Source of the DNA: Eleftheria terrae
Lineage (GTDB): Bacteria > Pseudomonadota > Gammaproteobacteria > Burkholderiales > Burkholderiaceae_C
Direction of reading: 5' to 3'
Assembly: GCF_030419005.1 (NCBI RefSeq)
Contig: NZ_CP106951.1
Coordinates: forward strand, 3,658,001-3,722,000
Length of the DNA stretch: 64,000 nt
Shown here: piece after piece, positions 53,474 to 61,283 of the stretch
Numbering within the stretch: the stretch's first letter is position 1
Layout of the letters: each line of letters begins with the position of its first letter
Made by a program: the position numbers and the translations under genes
Notes under the pieces: model-generated
Seen by the model: only the letters and a program-made list of their open reading frames with translations
The model's database searches: none
Told to the model about the DNA's origin: nothing

Positions 53474-54955
53474 ATGAAGATGCGCTACACCTTCGCCGCC
53501 GCGCTGCTGGCCGCCGTGCCGGCCATGGCGGTGGCCCAGGCGGGCAAGACCTCGGCAGTGCTCGCCATCACGCTGGAGCCGCCGGGGCTGGACCCCACCA
53601 CCGGTGCCGCCTCCACCATCGGCGAAATCGTGCACTACAACGTGCTGGAAGGCCTGACCAAGATCCATCCCGACGGCAGCGTCACGCCGCTGCTGGCCGA
53701 GAGCTGGAGCGTGGAGCCCGATGGCCGCAGCTACACCTTCCGGCTGCGGCGCGGCGTGCGCTTCCATGACGGCGAGGCCTTCGATGCGTCCGACGTGAAG
53801 TTCAGCTTCGAGCGTGCCAAGGCCGAGGGCAGCACCAACAAGGCCAAGAAGGCGGTGTTCGACAACATCTCGCGCATCGACACGCCCGACGCGAACACCG
53901 TCATCCTGACGCTGGCCCAGCCCGACGGCACGCTGCTGTTCCGCCTGGGCGAGAACACCGCCGTCATCCTCGACCCGAAAAGCGCCGCCGGCACGGCCAC
54001 CCGGCCCATCGGCACCGGGCCGTTCAAGTTCGACCAGTGGGCCAAGGGGTCGGCCGTGACGCTGAGCGCCTGGAGCGGCTATCGGGCGGCGTCCGAGGTG
54101 AAGCTCAGGAAGGTGACCTTCCGCTTCATCAATGATGCGGCTGCCCAGGTGGCGGCGCTGCTGGCGGGTGACGTCGATGCCATTCCGCGCTTCCAGGCCT
54201 CGCAGAGCGTCGAGCAGTTCCGCCGGGACCCGCGCTTCAGCGTCACCGCGGGCGGCTCCAACGGCAAGACCATCGTCAGCATCAACCACCGGCGCAAGCC
54301 CTTCGACGACGTGCGCGTGCGCCGCGCCATGTCGCATGCCATCGACCGCAAGGCGGTGGTGGCCGGCGCGATGGACGGCTTCGGCACGCCCATCGGCAGC
54401 CACATGGTGCCGAGCGACGCGGGCTACGTGGACCTGACCGGCGTCTATCCCTACAACCCCGAGAAGGCGCGTGCGCTGCTGAAGGAAGCGGGCGTGGCCA
54501 CGCCGCTCAATGTCACGCTGACCCTGCCACCGCCGCAGTACGCGCGCAAGAGCGGCGAGGTGGTCGCGGCGCAGCTGGCCAAGGTGGGCATCAACGCCCG
54601 CATCGAGAACGTCGAATGGGCGCAGTGGCTGTCGGGTGCCTTCAAGGGCAATTTCGACCTCACCATCATCAGCCATGTCGAGCCGCTGGACCTGATGATC
54701 TACACCAACCCGCAGTACTACTTCGGCTACGACTCGCCCAGCTTCCGGGCGCTGATGGACAAGTACAACGCCGCCATCAACCCGCAGGAGCGGCTGCGGT
54801 TGATTGGCGATGCCCAGCGCCAGCTGGCCAGCGATGCGGCCAACATCTACCTGTTCCAGCTGCCGCAGATCGTGGTGGCCAACAAGCGGCTCAAGGGCCT
54901 GTGGAGCAGCTCGCCGATCTTCGCCAACGACATGGCGGCAGTGTCCTGGCAATGA
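53474..54955 (+). CDS. Family 5 ABC substrate-binding protein
   Basis: A 493-residue periplasmic binding protein with signal peptide (KMRYTFAAALLAAVPAMAVA). Family 5 (Dpp/Opp/Nik) segments are LEGLTKIHPDGSVTPLLAES, RRGVRFHDGEAFDASDVKFS, IGTGPFKFDQW and VRRAMSHAIDRKAVV. It brings peptides or similar ligands to the adjacent permeases. The presence of an amidase gene next to it hints at amide-containing substrates. Confidence 0.94.
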   Translation: MKMRYTFAAALLAAVPAMAVAQAGKTSAVLAITLEPPGLDPTTGAASTIGEIVHYNVLEGLTKIHPDGSVTPLLAESWSVEPDGRSYTFRLRRGVRFHDGEAFDASDVKFSFERAKAEGSTNKAKKAVFDNISRIDTPDANTVILTLAQPDGTLLFRLGENTAVILDPKSAAGTATRPIGTGPFKFDQWAKGSAVTLSAWSGYRAASEVKLRKVTFRFINDAAAQVAALLAGDVDAIPRFQASQSVEQFRRDPRFSVTAGGSNGKTIVSINHRRKPFDDVRVRRAMSHAIDRKAVVAGAMDGFGTPIGSHMVPSDAGYVDLTGVYPYNPEKARALLKEAGVATPLNVTLTLPPPQYARKSGEVVAAQLAKVGINARIENVEWAQWLSGAFKGNFDLTIISHVEPLDLMIYTNPQYYFGYDSPSFRALMDKYNAAINPQERLRLIGDAQRQLASDAANIYLFQLPQIVVANKRLKGLWSSSPIFANDMAAVSWQ

Positions 54956-54965
54956 GGGGGTGGAC

Positions 54966-56369
54966 ATGAGCGATGCCCCGCACCTGCTGACCGCGGCCGA
55001 GCTGGCCGCCTTGTACCGCCGCCGGGCCGCTTCCCCGGTGGAAGTGACACGCGCGGCGCTCGCGCACATCGCGAGCTGGGAGCCGCACCTGCGGGCCGCC
55101 TATGCGCTCGACCCCGAAGCCGCGCTGGCGCAGGCCGCTGCCGCCGAGGCACGCTGGCTGCGTGGCGAGCCGCAGGGCCCGCTCGACGGTGTGCCGGCCA
55201 TGTTGAAGGAGAACATCGCCACCCGCGGCGTGCCGGTGCCGCTGGGCACCGCCGCCACCGAGCTGCGGCCCGCCGCCGAGGACGCCCCGCCGGCCGCCCG
55301 CCTGCGCGAGGCGGGCACCGTGCTGCTCGGCAAGACCACGATGCCGGACTACGGCATGCTGTCTTCCGGGCTGTCCAGCTTCCATCCGCTGACCCGCAAC
55401 CCCTGGCAGCTGGACCGCAACCCGGGCGGCTCCAGCTCGGGCGCCGCGGCCGCCGCGGCGGCCGGCTACGCGCCGCTGCATGTCGGCACCGACATCGGCG
55501 GCTCCATCCGCCTGCCGGCGGGCTGGTGCGGCCTCTTCGGCCTCAAGCCGAGCCTGGGCCGCATCCCGATCGATCCGCCGTACCCGGCGCGGGTCGCCGG
55601 CCCCATGACCCGCACCGTGCGCGACGCCGCGCTGATGATGCAGGCGCTGACACTGCCGGACTGGCGCGACCACATGAGCCTGCCCTACGAGCGCATCGAC
55701 TGGCTGCAACTGGAGCGCCCATTGCGCGGGCTGCGCATCGGCCTCTGGCTGGATGCCGGCTGGGGCACCGCGGTGGCGGGCGAAGTCGCCGAAGCGGTGT
55801 GCTCGGCCGCGCGCGCCTTCGAGGCCGCCGGTGCCATCGTCGAGCCGTTGGCGCCCTGGGCCGACCGCTCGGTCATCGAAGGCATCGACCGCTTCTGGCG
55901 CACCCGCTTCTGGATCGAGATGAGCCGGCTGCCCGAGGAGCGCCGCGCCCGGGTGCTGCCTTTCATCCGCGCCTGGGCGGAAGGCGGCGCCGAGCACAGC
56001 GGCGAGGCGGTCTTCCAGGGCTATAGCGAAACCCTCAACCTGCGGGCCGCCACGGTGGCAGCGACCCGGCACTTCGACTACGTGCTCTCGCCCACCGCGC
56101 CGATGCCCGCCTTCGCCGCCGAGCTGCCGTGCCCCACCGACGACGTGACGCGGCCCTTCGACCACATCGCCTTCACACTCGCCTTCAACATGAGCGAGCA
56201 GCCGGCCGCGTCCATCAACTGCGGCTACACCGGCGACGGCCTGCCCATCGGCTTGCAGATCGCCGGCCGCCGCTTCGACGACCTGGGCGTGCTGCAGATG
56301 GCGCAGGCCTGGGAACAGATGCGCCCGGCGCAGCGGCCCTGGCCGGCACCACCCGGCGCGCTCGGGTAG
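54966..56369 (+). CDS. Amidase signature family hydrolase
   Basis: A 467-residue Ser-Ser-Lys hydrolase: catalytic Lys in PAMLKENIATRG, the glycine/serine segment NPGGSSSGAAAA, and the cis-Ser/nucleophile-Ser region HVGTDIGGSIRLPAGWCGLF. There is no signal peptide. It follows the binding-protein stop by 10 bases, so it belongs to the transporter operon and probably acts on the imported compound in the cytoplasm. The substrate is unknown; it is not a GatA, since gatB and gatC are absent here. Confidence 0.93.
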   Translation: MSDAPHLLTAAELAALYRRRAASPVEVTRAALAHIASWEPHLRAAYALDPEAALAQAAAAEARWLRGEPQGPLDGVPAMLKENIATRGVPVPLGTAATELRPAAEDAPPAARLREAGTVLLGKTTMPDYGMLSSGLSSFHPLTRNPWQLDRNPGGSSSGAAAAAAAGYAPLHVGTDIGGSIRLPAGWCGLFGLKPSLGRIPIDPPYPARVAGPMTRTVRDAALMMQALTLPDWRDHMSLPYERIDWLQLERPLRGLRIGLWLDAGWGTAVAGEVAEAVCSAARAFEAAGAIVEPLAPWADRSVIEGIDRFWRTRFWIEMSRLPEERRARVLPFIRAWAEGGAEHSGEAVFQGYSETLNLRAATVAATRHFDYVLSPTAPMPAFAAELPCPTDDVTRPFDHIAFTLAFNMSEQPAASINCGYTGDGLPIGLQIAGRRFDDLGVLQMAQAWEQMRPAQRPWPAPPGALG

Positions 56370-56379
56370 GCCAGCGGCG

Positions 56380-57705
56380 ATGCAGGACCCGCGTGGCAAC
56401 CCGGTCAGCACCCGCTCGCCCGAGGCGTTGCGGCATGCCGAGCAGGCGCTCTGGCGCATGGTGTCGTTCTACGGCAACCCGCTGCCCGACCTCGATGCGG
56501 CTGCCGCGGCCGATCCCGGCTGGCTGTTGCCGCCGGTGATGCGGGCCGGCTTCCTGCTCACGCTGACGGAGCGCGCCTGGCAGGCCGAGGCGTCAGCGGC
56601 GCTGGCCGGCGCCGACCGGTTGCTGGCCGGCGCCCATCCGCGCGAACAGGCCCTGCTCGCCGGCGTGCGGCTGGGCTGGCAAGGCGGCTGGGAGGCCGCG
56701 TGCGACTGCTGGGGCGAAGTCCTGGCCGCTCATCCGCGCGACCTGCTGGCCTTGCAGTGGGCGCACTTGTTCGACTTTCATCGCGGCGACCCGGCCCGCC
56801 TGCTGGGCCGGGTGCAGCAGGTGCTGCCCGCCTGGGCCGCCGATGATCCGCTGCGGCCCTACGTGGGCGGCATGCTGGCCTTCGGCCTGGAGGAGATGCA
56901 CCGGGACGCCGAAGCCGAGGCGGTCGGCCGCGAGGCGTTGCAGGCCGAGGTGCGAGTGCCCTGGGCGGTGCATGCGGTGGCCCATGTGATGGAGATGCAA
57001 GGCCGCTGTGACGAAGGCTCGGCCTGGCTCGCCGGGCACGAGCCGCACTGGTCGCAGGACAACGGCTTTGCCGTGCACCTCTGGTGGCACCATGCGCTGT
57101 TCGACCTGGAGCGGCTCGATACCGGCGCAGCCTTGCAACGCTACGACCAGCGCTTGAGCGGCGACGCGGTGCAGATCGCCCTGCAACGCCTCGATGCCGC
57201 TGCACTGTTGTGGCGGCTGTCGCTGCTGGGGGTGGACTGCGGGGCTCGCTGGCAGGCGCTGGCGGCCGGCTGGGACTGCAGCGACGCGGCGGCCGGCTGG
57301 TCACCCTTCAACGACCTGCACCTGATGGTGACGCTGCTGGGCTGTGGTGACATCGGCCGTGCCGAACGCTGGTGGCAGCAGGTCCGCACGGCGACGTCGG
57401 CGCTGCACGAGCGCGAAGGGCCGGCCCGCGGCCAAGCGGCCGCCACCGGCCTGGACCTGATGCAAGGCCTGCTGCAGCAGGCCCGCGGCGAGTGGGGTGC
57501 GGCCGTGCGCTCGCTGCAGGCAGCCCGGGCGGAGGCCGCCCGCATTGGCGGCAGCCATGCCCAGCGCGACCTGATCGATCAGACCCTGCTGGCCGCGGCC
57601 GCAGCCGACGGCCAGCGCGAACTGGGCCGCGCCTTGCTGGCCGCCCGCGGCCCCGGCAAGCAGCACACGCCGCTCACGGCGCACTGGGCCGGGCGCCTGG
57701 GGTGA
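56380..57705 (+). CDS. TTC38-like tetratricopeptide protein
   Basis: A 441-residue protein of helical repeats. It contains PWAVHAVAHVMEMQGRCDEG and GFAVHLWWHHALFDLERLD, the conserved core of the family that includes animal TTC38. The function is unknown in bacteria. It starts 10 bases after the amidase stop, indicating that it is the last gene of the transporter-amidase run. Histidines and tryptophans clustered in the core could suggest a ligand or metal site, but this is speculative. Confidence 0.88.
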   Translation: MQDPRGNPVSTRSPEALRHAEQALWRMVSFYGNPLPDLDAAAAADPGWLLPPVMRAGFLLTLTERAWQAEASAALAGADRLLAGAHPREQALLAGVRLGWQGGWEAACDCWGEVLAAHPRDLLALQWAHLFDFHRGDPARLLGRVQQVLPAWAADDPLRPYVGGMLAFGLEEMHRDAEAEAVGREALQAEVRVPWAVHAVAHVMEMQGRCDEGSAWLAGHEPHWSQDNGFAVHLWWHHALFDLERLDTGAALQRYDQRLSGDAVQIALQRLDAAALLWRLSLLGVDCGARWQALAAGWDCSDAAAGWSPFNDLHLMVTLLGCGDIGRAERWWQQVRTATSALHEREGPARGQAAATGLDLMQGLLQQARGEWGAAVRSLQAARAEAARIGGSHAQRDLIDQTLLAAAAADGQRELGRALLAARGPGKQHTPLTAHWAGRLG

Positions 57706-57720
57706 GGCCGGGAACCGCGG

Positions 57721-58614
57721 CTAGCGGACGGCGCCGGCCGGCACCGCCCGCAAGGCGGCCAGCCGGCTGGCGAGCACGTTGAGCGCCAGGCCCGCGATGA
57801 CCAGTGCCGCAGCGCCCAGCTTCCAGCCGGGCAGCGGCTCGGCCAGCCACCAGGCGGAGGCCGTCATGCCGAACACCGGCACCAGCAGGGCATTGGGCGT
57901 CACAGTGGCGGCCGGATGGCGCGACAGCAGCCAGTTCCAGGCGCCATAGCCGAACAGCGTGTTGCCGAGCGCCTGCCACAGCACCGCGCCCCAGGCGGCC
58001 ACGCTCGCCTGCTGCAGGCTGGCTGTGAGCGCGGCCGGCCCCTCGAGCAGCAGGCTGGCCGCCAGCAATGGCGGTACCGCGAACAGGCTCGACCAGACCA
58101 TGAAGGCCAGCATGTCCACCTTGCCGGCCGACTGGGCCACCAGGTTGGCGCAGGCCCAGCAGAAGGCCGCCATCAACACCAGGCCCAGCCCCCAGGCGGT
58201 GGCCGAGGCATCCATGCGCGCGGCGATCAAGGCGATGCCGCCGACGGCCAGCCCCAGCGCCACCCCCTGCAGCGGCCGCACCCGCTCGCCGCGCAAGAGC
58301 ATCGACAGGCCGATGGTGAAAAAGACCTGCGTCTGAATCACCAGCGACGCCAGCCCGGGCGAGATGTCGCTGCGCATCGCGTAGTACAGCAGCCCGAACT
58401 CGCCGGCCCCCAGCAGCACGCCGAAGGCCGCCAGGCTGCGCCAGCGCACCGGCGGCCGGCGGATGAACAGCACGAAGGGAAACGCCGAGAGCGTGAAGCG
58501 CAGGGTCGCGAACAGGAAGGGCGGCAGCTCCGCCAGGCCCAGCTTGATGACAACGAAGTTGGTGCCCCAGACGAAAACAACGGCCAGGGCAAGCAGCAGG
58601 TGGGACGGGGGCAT
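57721..58614 (-). CDS. EamA/DMT superfamily permease
   Basis: A 297-residue permease with ten predicted helices in two EamA repeats, beginning LALAVVFVWGTNFVVIKLGL with LPPFLFATLRFTL, the typical first-repeat signature of YddG/RhaT-like exporters, and SLVIQTQVFFTIGLSMLLRG in the middle. It lies downstream of the aminotransferase and aminomutase genes on the same strand (103-base gap) and may export their product. It is convergent with the TTC38-like gene. Confidence 0.92.
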   Translation of the reverse strand: MPPSHLLLALAVVFVWGTNFVVIKLGLAELPPFLFATLRFTLSAFPFVLFIRRPPVRWRSLAAFGVLLGAGEFGLLYYAMRSDISPGLASLVIQTQVFFTIGLSMLLRGERVRPLQGVALGLAVGGIALIAARMDASATAWGLGLVLMAAFCWACANLVAQSAGKVDMLAFMVWSSLFAVPPLLAASLLLEGPAALTASLQQASVAAWGAVLWQALGNTLFGYGAWNWLLSRHPAATVTPNALLVPVFGMTASAWWLAEPLPGWKLGAAALVIAGLALNVLASRLAALRAVPAGAVR

Positions 58615-58717
58615 GGCGCAGCGCAGGAGGGGGGAGCCCGAGTGTAGGGCTTGCCCGGCCGGTGCGCTGGCCAGCCCGCCCAGGCGGCCCCGCGCCGCTG
58701 AACCGGCCTGGCTCGGC

Positions 58718-59569
58718 TCAGCCGGGCCAGGCGGGAAAGAGCCGCTCCGCCATCGCTTCCTTCAGCGCCAGCGTGCATTCGCCAAAGCGCCCGCCGGCAA
58801 TGGCGCGGCCGTCGATGCGGGTGACAGGCAGGATCAGCTTGGTGGTGCCGGTCAGGAACACCTCGTCGGCGCGCTGCAGGGCTGCCACGCCGTAGCAGCC
58901 TTCCTCCACCTGCAGGCCCAGTTCCCGGGCGATGCGGATCAGGTGCTTGCGTGTGATGCCTTCCAGCATGCCGAGCGCGGGCGTGTGCAGCACGCCCTGG
59001 TCGAAATGGAAGACGTTGCCGGTGGTGGCTTCGGTGACATGGCCATGGCGATCGACCAGCAGTGCATCGTCGTAGCCGCGTTCATGCGCTTCCTCCAGCG
59101 CAAGCACGCTGGGCAGGAAATTGAAGCTCTTGGCACGCGGCAGCACCCGCTCGCAGGCGATGCTGCACACGCGCAACCCGTCACGCGCCACCTGCTCGCT
59201 GACCTCGGGGCAGCGCGACGCGATGATGCTCAGCGAGGGCCGGCACTGCCGCGCGTGGTCGATCGGCACATCGGGCCCGACGCCGCGCGAGATGTTGATG
59301 CGCAGTCGCCGCCGGCCCGGGGGGTGGCAGTTGTGCTCATGGGTGTCGATCACCCAGCGGCGCAGCTGCTGCCGGCTCCAGGGCACCGGAATGCGCACCA
59401 GGCGGGCCGACTCGCACAGGCGATCAAGGTGGTCGTCGATGAACAGCGGCCCGCGCTCGGTGGCCAGCAGGGTGGTGAACACGCCGTTGCCGTAGAGAAA
59501 GCCGTGGTCGAAGACGGACACCTTGGCATCCTGGGGCGCATAGAAACGGCCGTCGATGAAGACTTGCAT
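58718..59569 (-). CDS. Class IV aminotransferase (D-amino acid / branched-chain type)
   Basis: A 283-residue fold-type IV PLP enzyme: VSVFDHGFLYGNGVFTTLLA, RLRINISRGVG, PLP-lysine region RAKSFNFLPSVLALEEA, DDALLVDRHGHVTEATTGN and VFLTGTTKLILPVTRIDG. The group includes D-alanine aminotransferase, aminodeoxychorismate lyase and beta-amino-acid enzymes. It is distinct from the ilvE copy at 28 kb. It begins 50 bases after the stop of the radical SAM aminomutase gene, suggesting paired action on an unusual amino acid. Confidence 0.9.
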   Translation of the reverse strand: MQVFIDGRFYAPQDAKVSVFDHGFLYGNGVFTTLLATERGPLFIDDHLDRLCESARLVRIPVPWSRQQLRRWVIDTHEHNCHPPGRRRLRINISRGVGPDVPIDHARQCRPSLSIIASRCPEVSEQVARDGLRVCSIACERVLPRAKSFNFLPSVLALEEAHERGYDDALLVDRHGHVTEATTGNVFHFDQGVLHTPALGMLEGITRKHLIRIARELGLQVEEGCYGVAALQRADEVFLTGTTKLILPVTRIDGRAIAGGRFGECTLALKEAMAERLFPAWPG

Positions 59570-59619
59570 GCCAGAGCCTCCGGAGTGGGGAAAGGGAAGT
59601 GAGGCAGGGCCGGTGCGCT

Positions 59620-61005
59620 TCAGTGCGGGCCTGGCGTGAGCCGGGCGGCTTCGCGCGGCTCGGCCCGCAGCGGCACGATGCGGGCTGCCGTGCTGCTGCG
59701 GCCCTCGGCCTCGAAGAAAAAGCGCGGCTCGCCAAAGGCCGGCTTCAGCTGGTCGAACCAGGTGGCAGCGGCATCGAAGCGGGCATAGAAGGGGCGGCGC
59801 ACCCAGTCTGCATTGCGGGCCTGCAGGAACTGCAGCGCAAACACCGGCTCGCCGGCCAGCGTGGCGATGCCGTCGATCAGGACCTTGCCGGCGAAGGTGC
59901 TCATCGACGGGCCGCGCACCGTGCGTGCCAGGCCGGACACCGAGCGATAGGCCGCCTGGAAGATGGCATGGGCCCGCGCCAGCGGCAGGCTGAAATAGTC
60001 GCTGGCCCCGGTGTCCCGCTCGATGAAGAGGTAGTACGGAATGGCGCCCAGGCGCACCCCGGTGCTCCACAGCTCCACCCAGTCCTCAGGCGCCTCGTTG
60101 ACATGGCGCACCAGCGGCGCCTGCAGCCGCAGCGTCGCGCCGGTGGCGCGCAGCCGGGCCATGGCCTGCTGTGCAATGGCCGGGCGCAACTCCGCCGGGT
60201 GGCTGAGGTGGACCATCAGTGCCAGGTGGCGGCCGCAGGCGGCCACCCGCTCGAACAGCCGCAGCAGCTCGTCCGCATCGGGGTCGCTGACGAAGCGGTG
60301 CGGCCACCAGGCCAGTGCCTTGGTACCGATGCGGATGTTTTGAACATGAGACAGCTCCGGGATCAACAGCGGTTCGATGCAGCGGGCCAGGGCGGCGGCA
60401 CCCATCACCAGGGGGTCGCCGCCGGTGATCAGCACGTCGCTGACTTCCGGATGGCGGCGCAGATAGGTCACCAGCTGCGTCGTGTCGGGCGCCGAGAACT
60501 TCAGCGCCTGCATCCCGACGAACTGCGGCCACCGGAAGCAGAAGCTGCAATAGGCATGGCAGCTCTGCCCGGCACTCGGAAAGAACAGCACCGTCTCGCG
60601 GTACTTGTGCTGGATGCCCGGCACCGGCTCGCCGTCCAGCGAGGGCACGTTGTGGGTCATCTGGCCACCCGGGTGGGGGTTCATGGCCAGCCGCAGGCGG
60701 TGCACTTCCTGCTCGATGGCGGCCTCGTCGCGCTGCTGCAGCACCAGCTTGCGCAGGCGGTGGTAGTCGGGCTCCGGCAGCATGTCGGGATGGCCGAAGC
60801 ACAGGCGGTAGATGGGATCGTCGGGCACCCGTTGCCAGTCGATCAGCTCGTCGAGCACATAGGCATTGGTGCGGAACGGCAGCACGCGCGCCATGACCAG
60901 CGTGGCTTCGCGCAGCGCCGGGTCGAGCTGGCGCCATTGCGGTGCGGTGGAGATGGTGTGCCGGGTGTAGGGCCGGAACTTCGGGGCAGAAGTGGGTGGC
61001 GTCAT
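59620..61005 (-). CDS. KamA-family radical SAM aminomutase
   Basis: A 461-residue radical SAM enzyme of the lysine 2,3-aminomutase family. The [4Fe-4S]-binding motif is in QSCHAYCSFCFRW (CxxxCxxC), followed by DVLITGGDPLVMG, the SAM-binding region IRIGTKALAWWPHRF, and a C-terminal segment ARTVRGPSMSTFAGKVLIDG whose lysine may be the PLP-binding residue. KamA enzymes shift amino groups from the alpha to the beta position of lysine, glutamate or arginine. It is longer than EpmB (about 340) and has no efp or epmA nearby, so a role in EF-P modification is unlikely. The substrate is unknown. Confidence 0.9.
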   Translation of the reverse strand: MTPPTSAPKFRPYTRHTISTAPQWRQLDPALREATLVMARVLPFRTNAYVLDELIDWQRVPDDPIYRLCFGHPDMLPEPDYHRLRKLVLQQRDEAAIEQEVHRLRLAMNPHPGGQMTHNVPSLDGEPVPGIQHKYRETVLFFPSAGQSCHAYCSFCFRWPQFVGMQALKFSAPDTTQLVTYLRRHPEVSDVLITGGDPLVMGAAALARCIEPLLIPELSHVQNIRIGTKALAWWPHRFVSDPDADELLRLFERVAACGRHLALMVHLSHPAELRPAIAQQAMARLRATGATLRLQAPLVRHVNEAPEDWVELWSTGVRLGAIPYYLFIERDTGASDYFSLPLARAHAIFQAAYRSVSGLARTVRGPSMSTFAGKVLIDGIATLAGEPVFALQFLQARNADWVRRPFYARFDAAATWFDQLKPAFGEPRFFFEAEGRSSTAARIVPLRAEPREAARLTPGPH

Positions 61006-61118
61006 GGCATGCCGGGCAAGGCGAGGGGCGGGGTGGGCAGCAGCCCTTGCGCACGGGCGGTGGCTCTGGCGGCGTGAGCCGTGTTGCCAGCCGGCCGCTG
61101 CGCGGTGGATGCAATAGC

Positions 61119-61128
61119 TCTATATAGA
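61119..61128 (-). promoter_or_regulatory. AT-rich palindrome, possible promoter element of the aminomutase operon
   Basis: TCTATATAGA is a perfect 10-bp palindrome in GC-rich surroundings, 114 bases upstream of the aminomutase start. It could be a -10 element (TATATA) or a regulator half-site. The matching -35 is weak. Confidence 0.3.
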
Positions 61129-61198
61129 CCACCCGATCGCAAAAGCCAGTCCGCCGGTGCAGTCAGTGGGGGCCCGCCCGGCATGACGGGCACCCAGC

Positions 61199-61231
61199 AA
61201 AAAAGCCTGCATGACCTTCGTCATGCAGGCT
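61199..61231 (-). terminator. Intrinsic terminator of the glycoside hydrolase gene
   Basis: An 11-bp perfect stem, AGCCTGCATGA (61204-61214) with TCATGCAGGCT (61221-61231), loop CCTTCG, and six A on the plus strand, i.e. a U run for minus-strand transcription. It follows the hydrolase stop at 61284. Confidence 0.92.
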
Positions 61232-61283
61232 GGGCAGGCGGCCGGCGCGGCGCCTTGCGGGGCCGGGACCGGCGGCGAGCGCC

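Noticed and set aside
54966..56369. Glutamyl-tRNA amidotransferase subunit GatA
   Set aside because: gatB and gatC are absent and the gene is embedded in an ABC transporter run; a general amidase is more likely.
59620..61005. EF-P lysine aminomutase EpmB
   Set aside because: The protein is over 100 residues longer than EpmB and neither epmA nor efp is in the neighbourhood.
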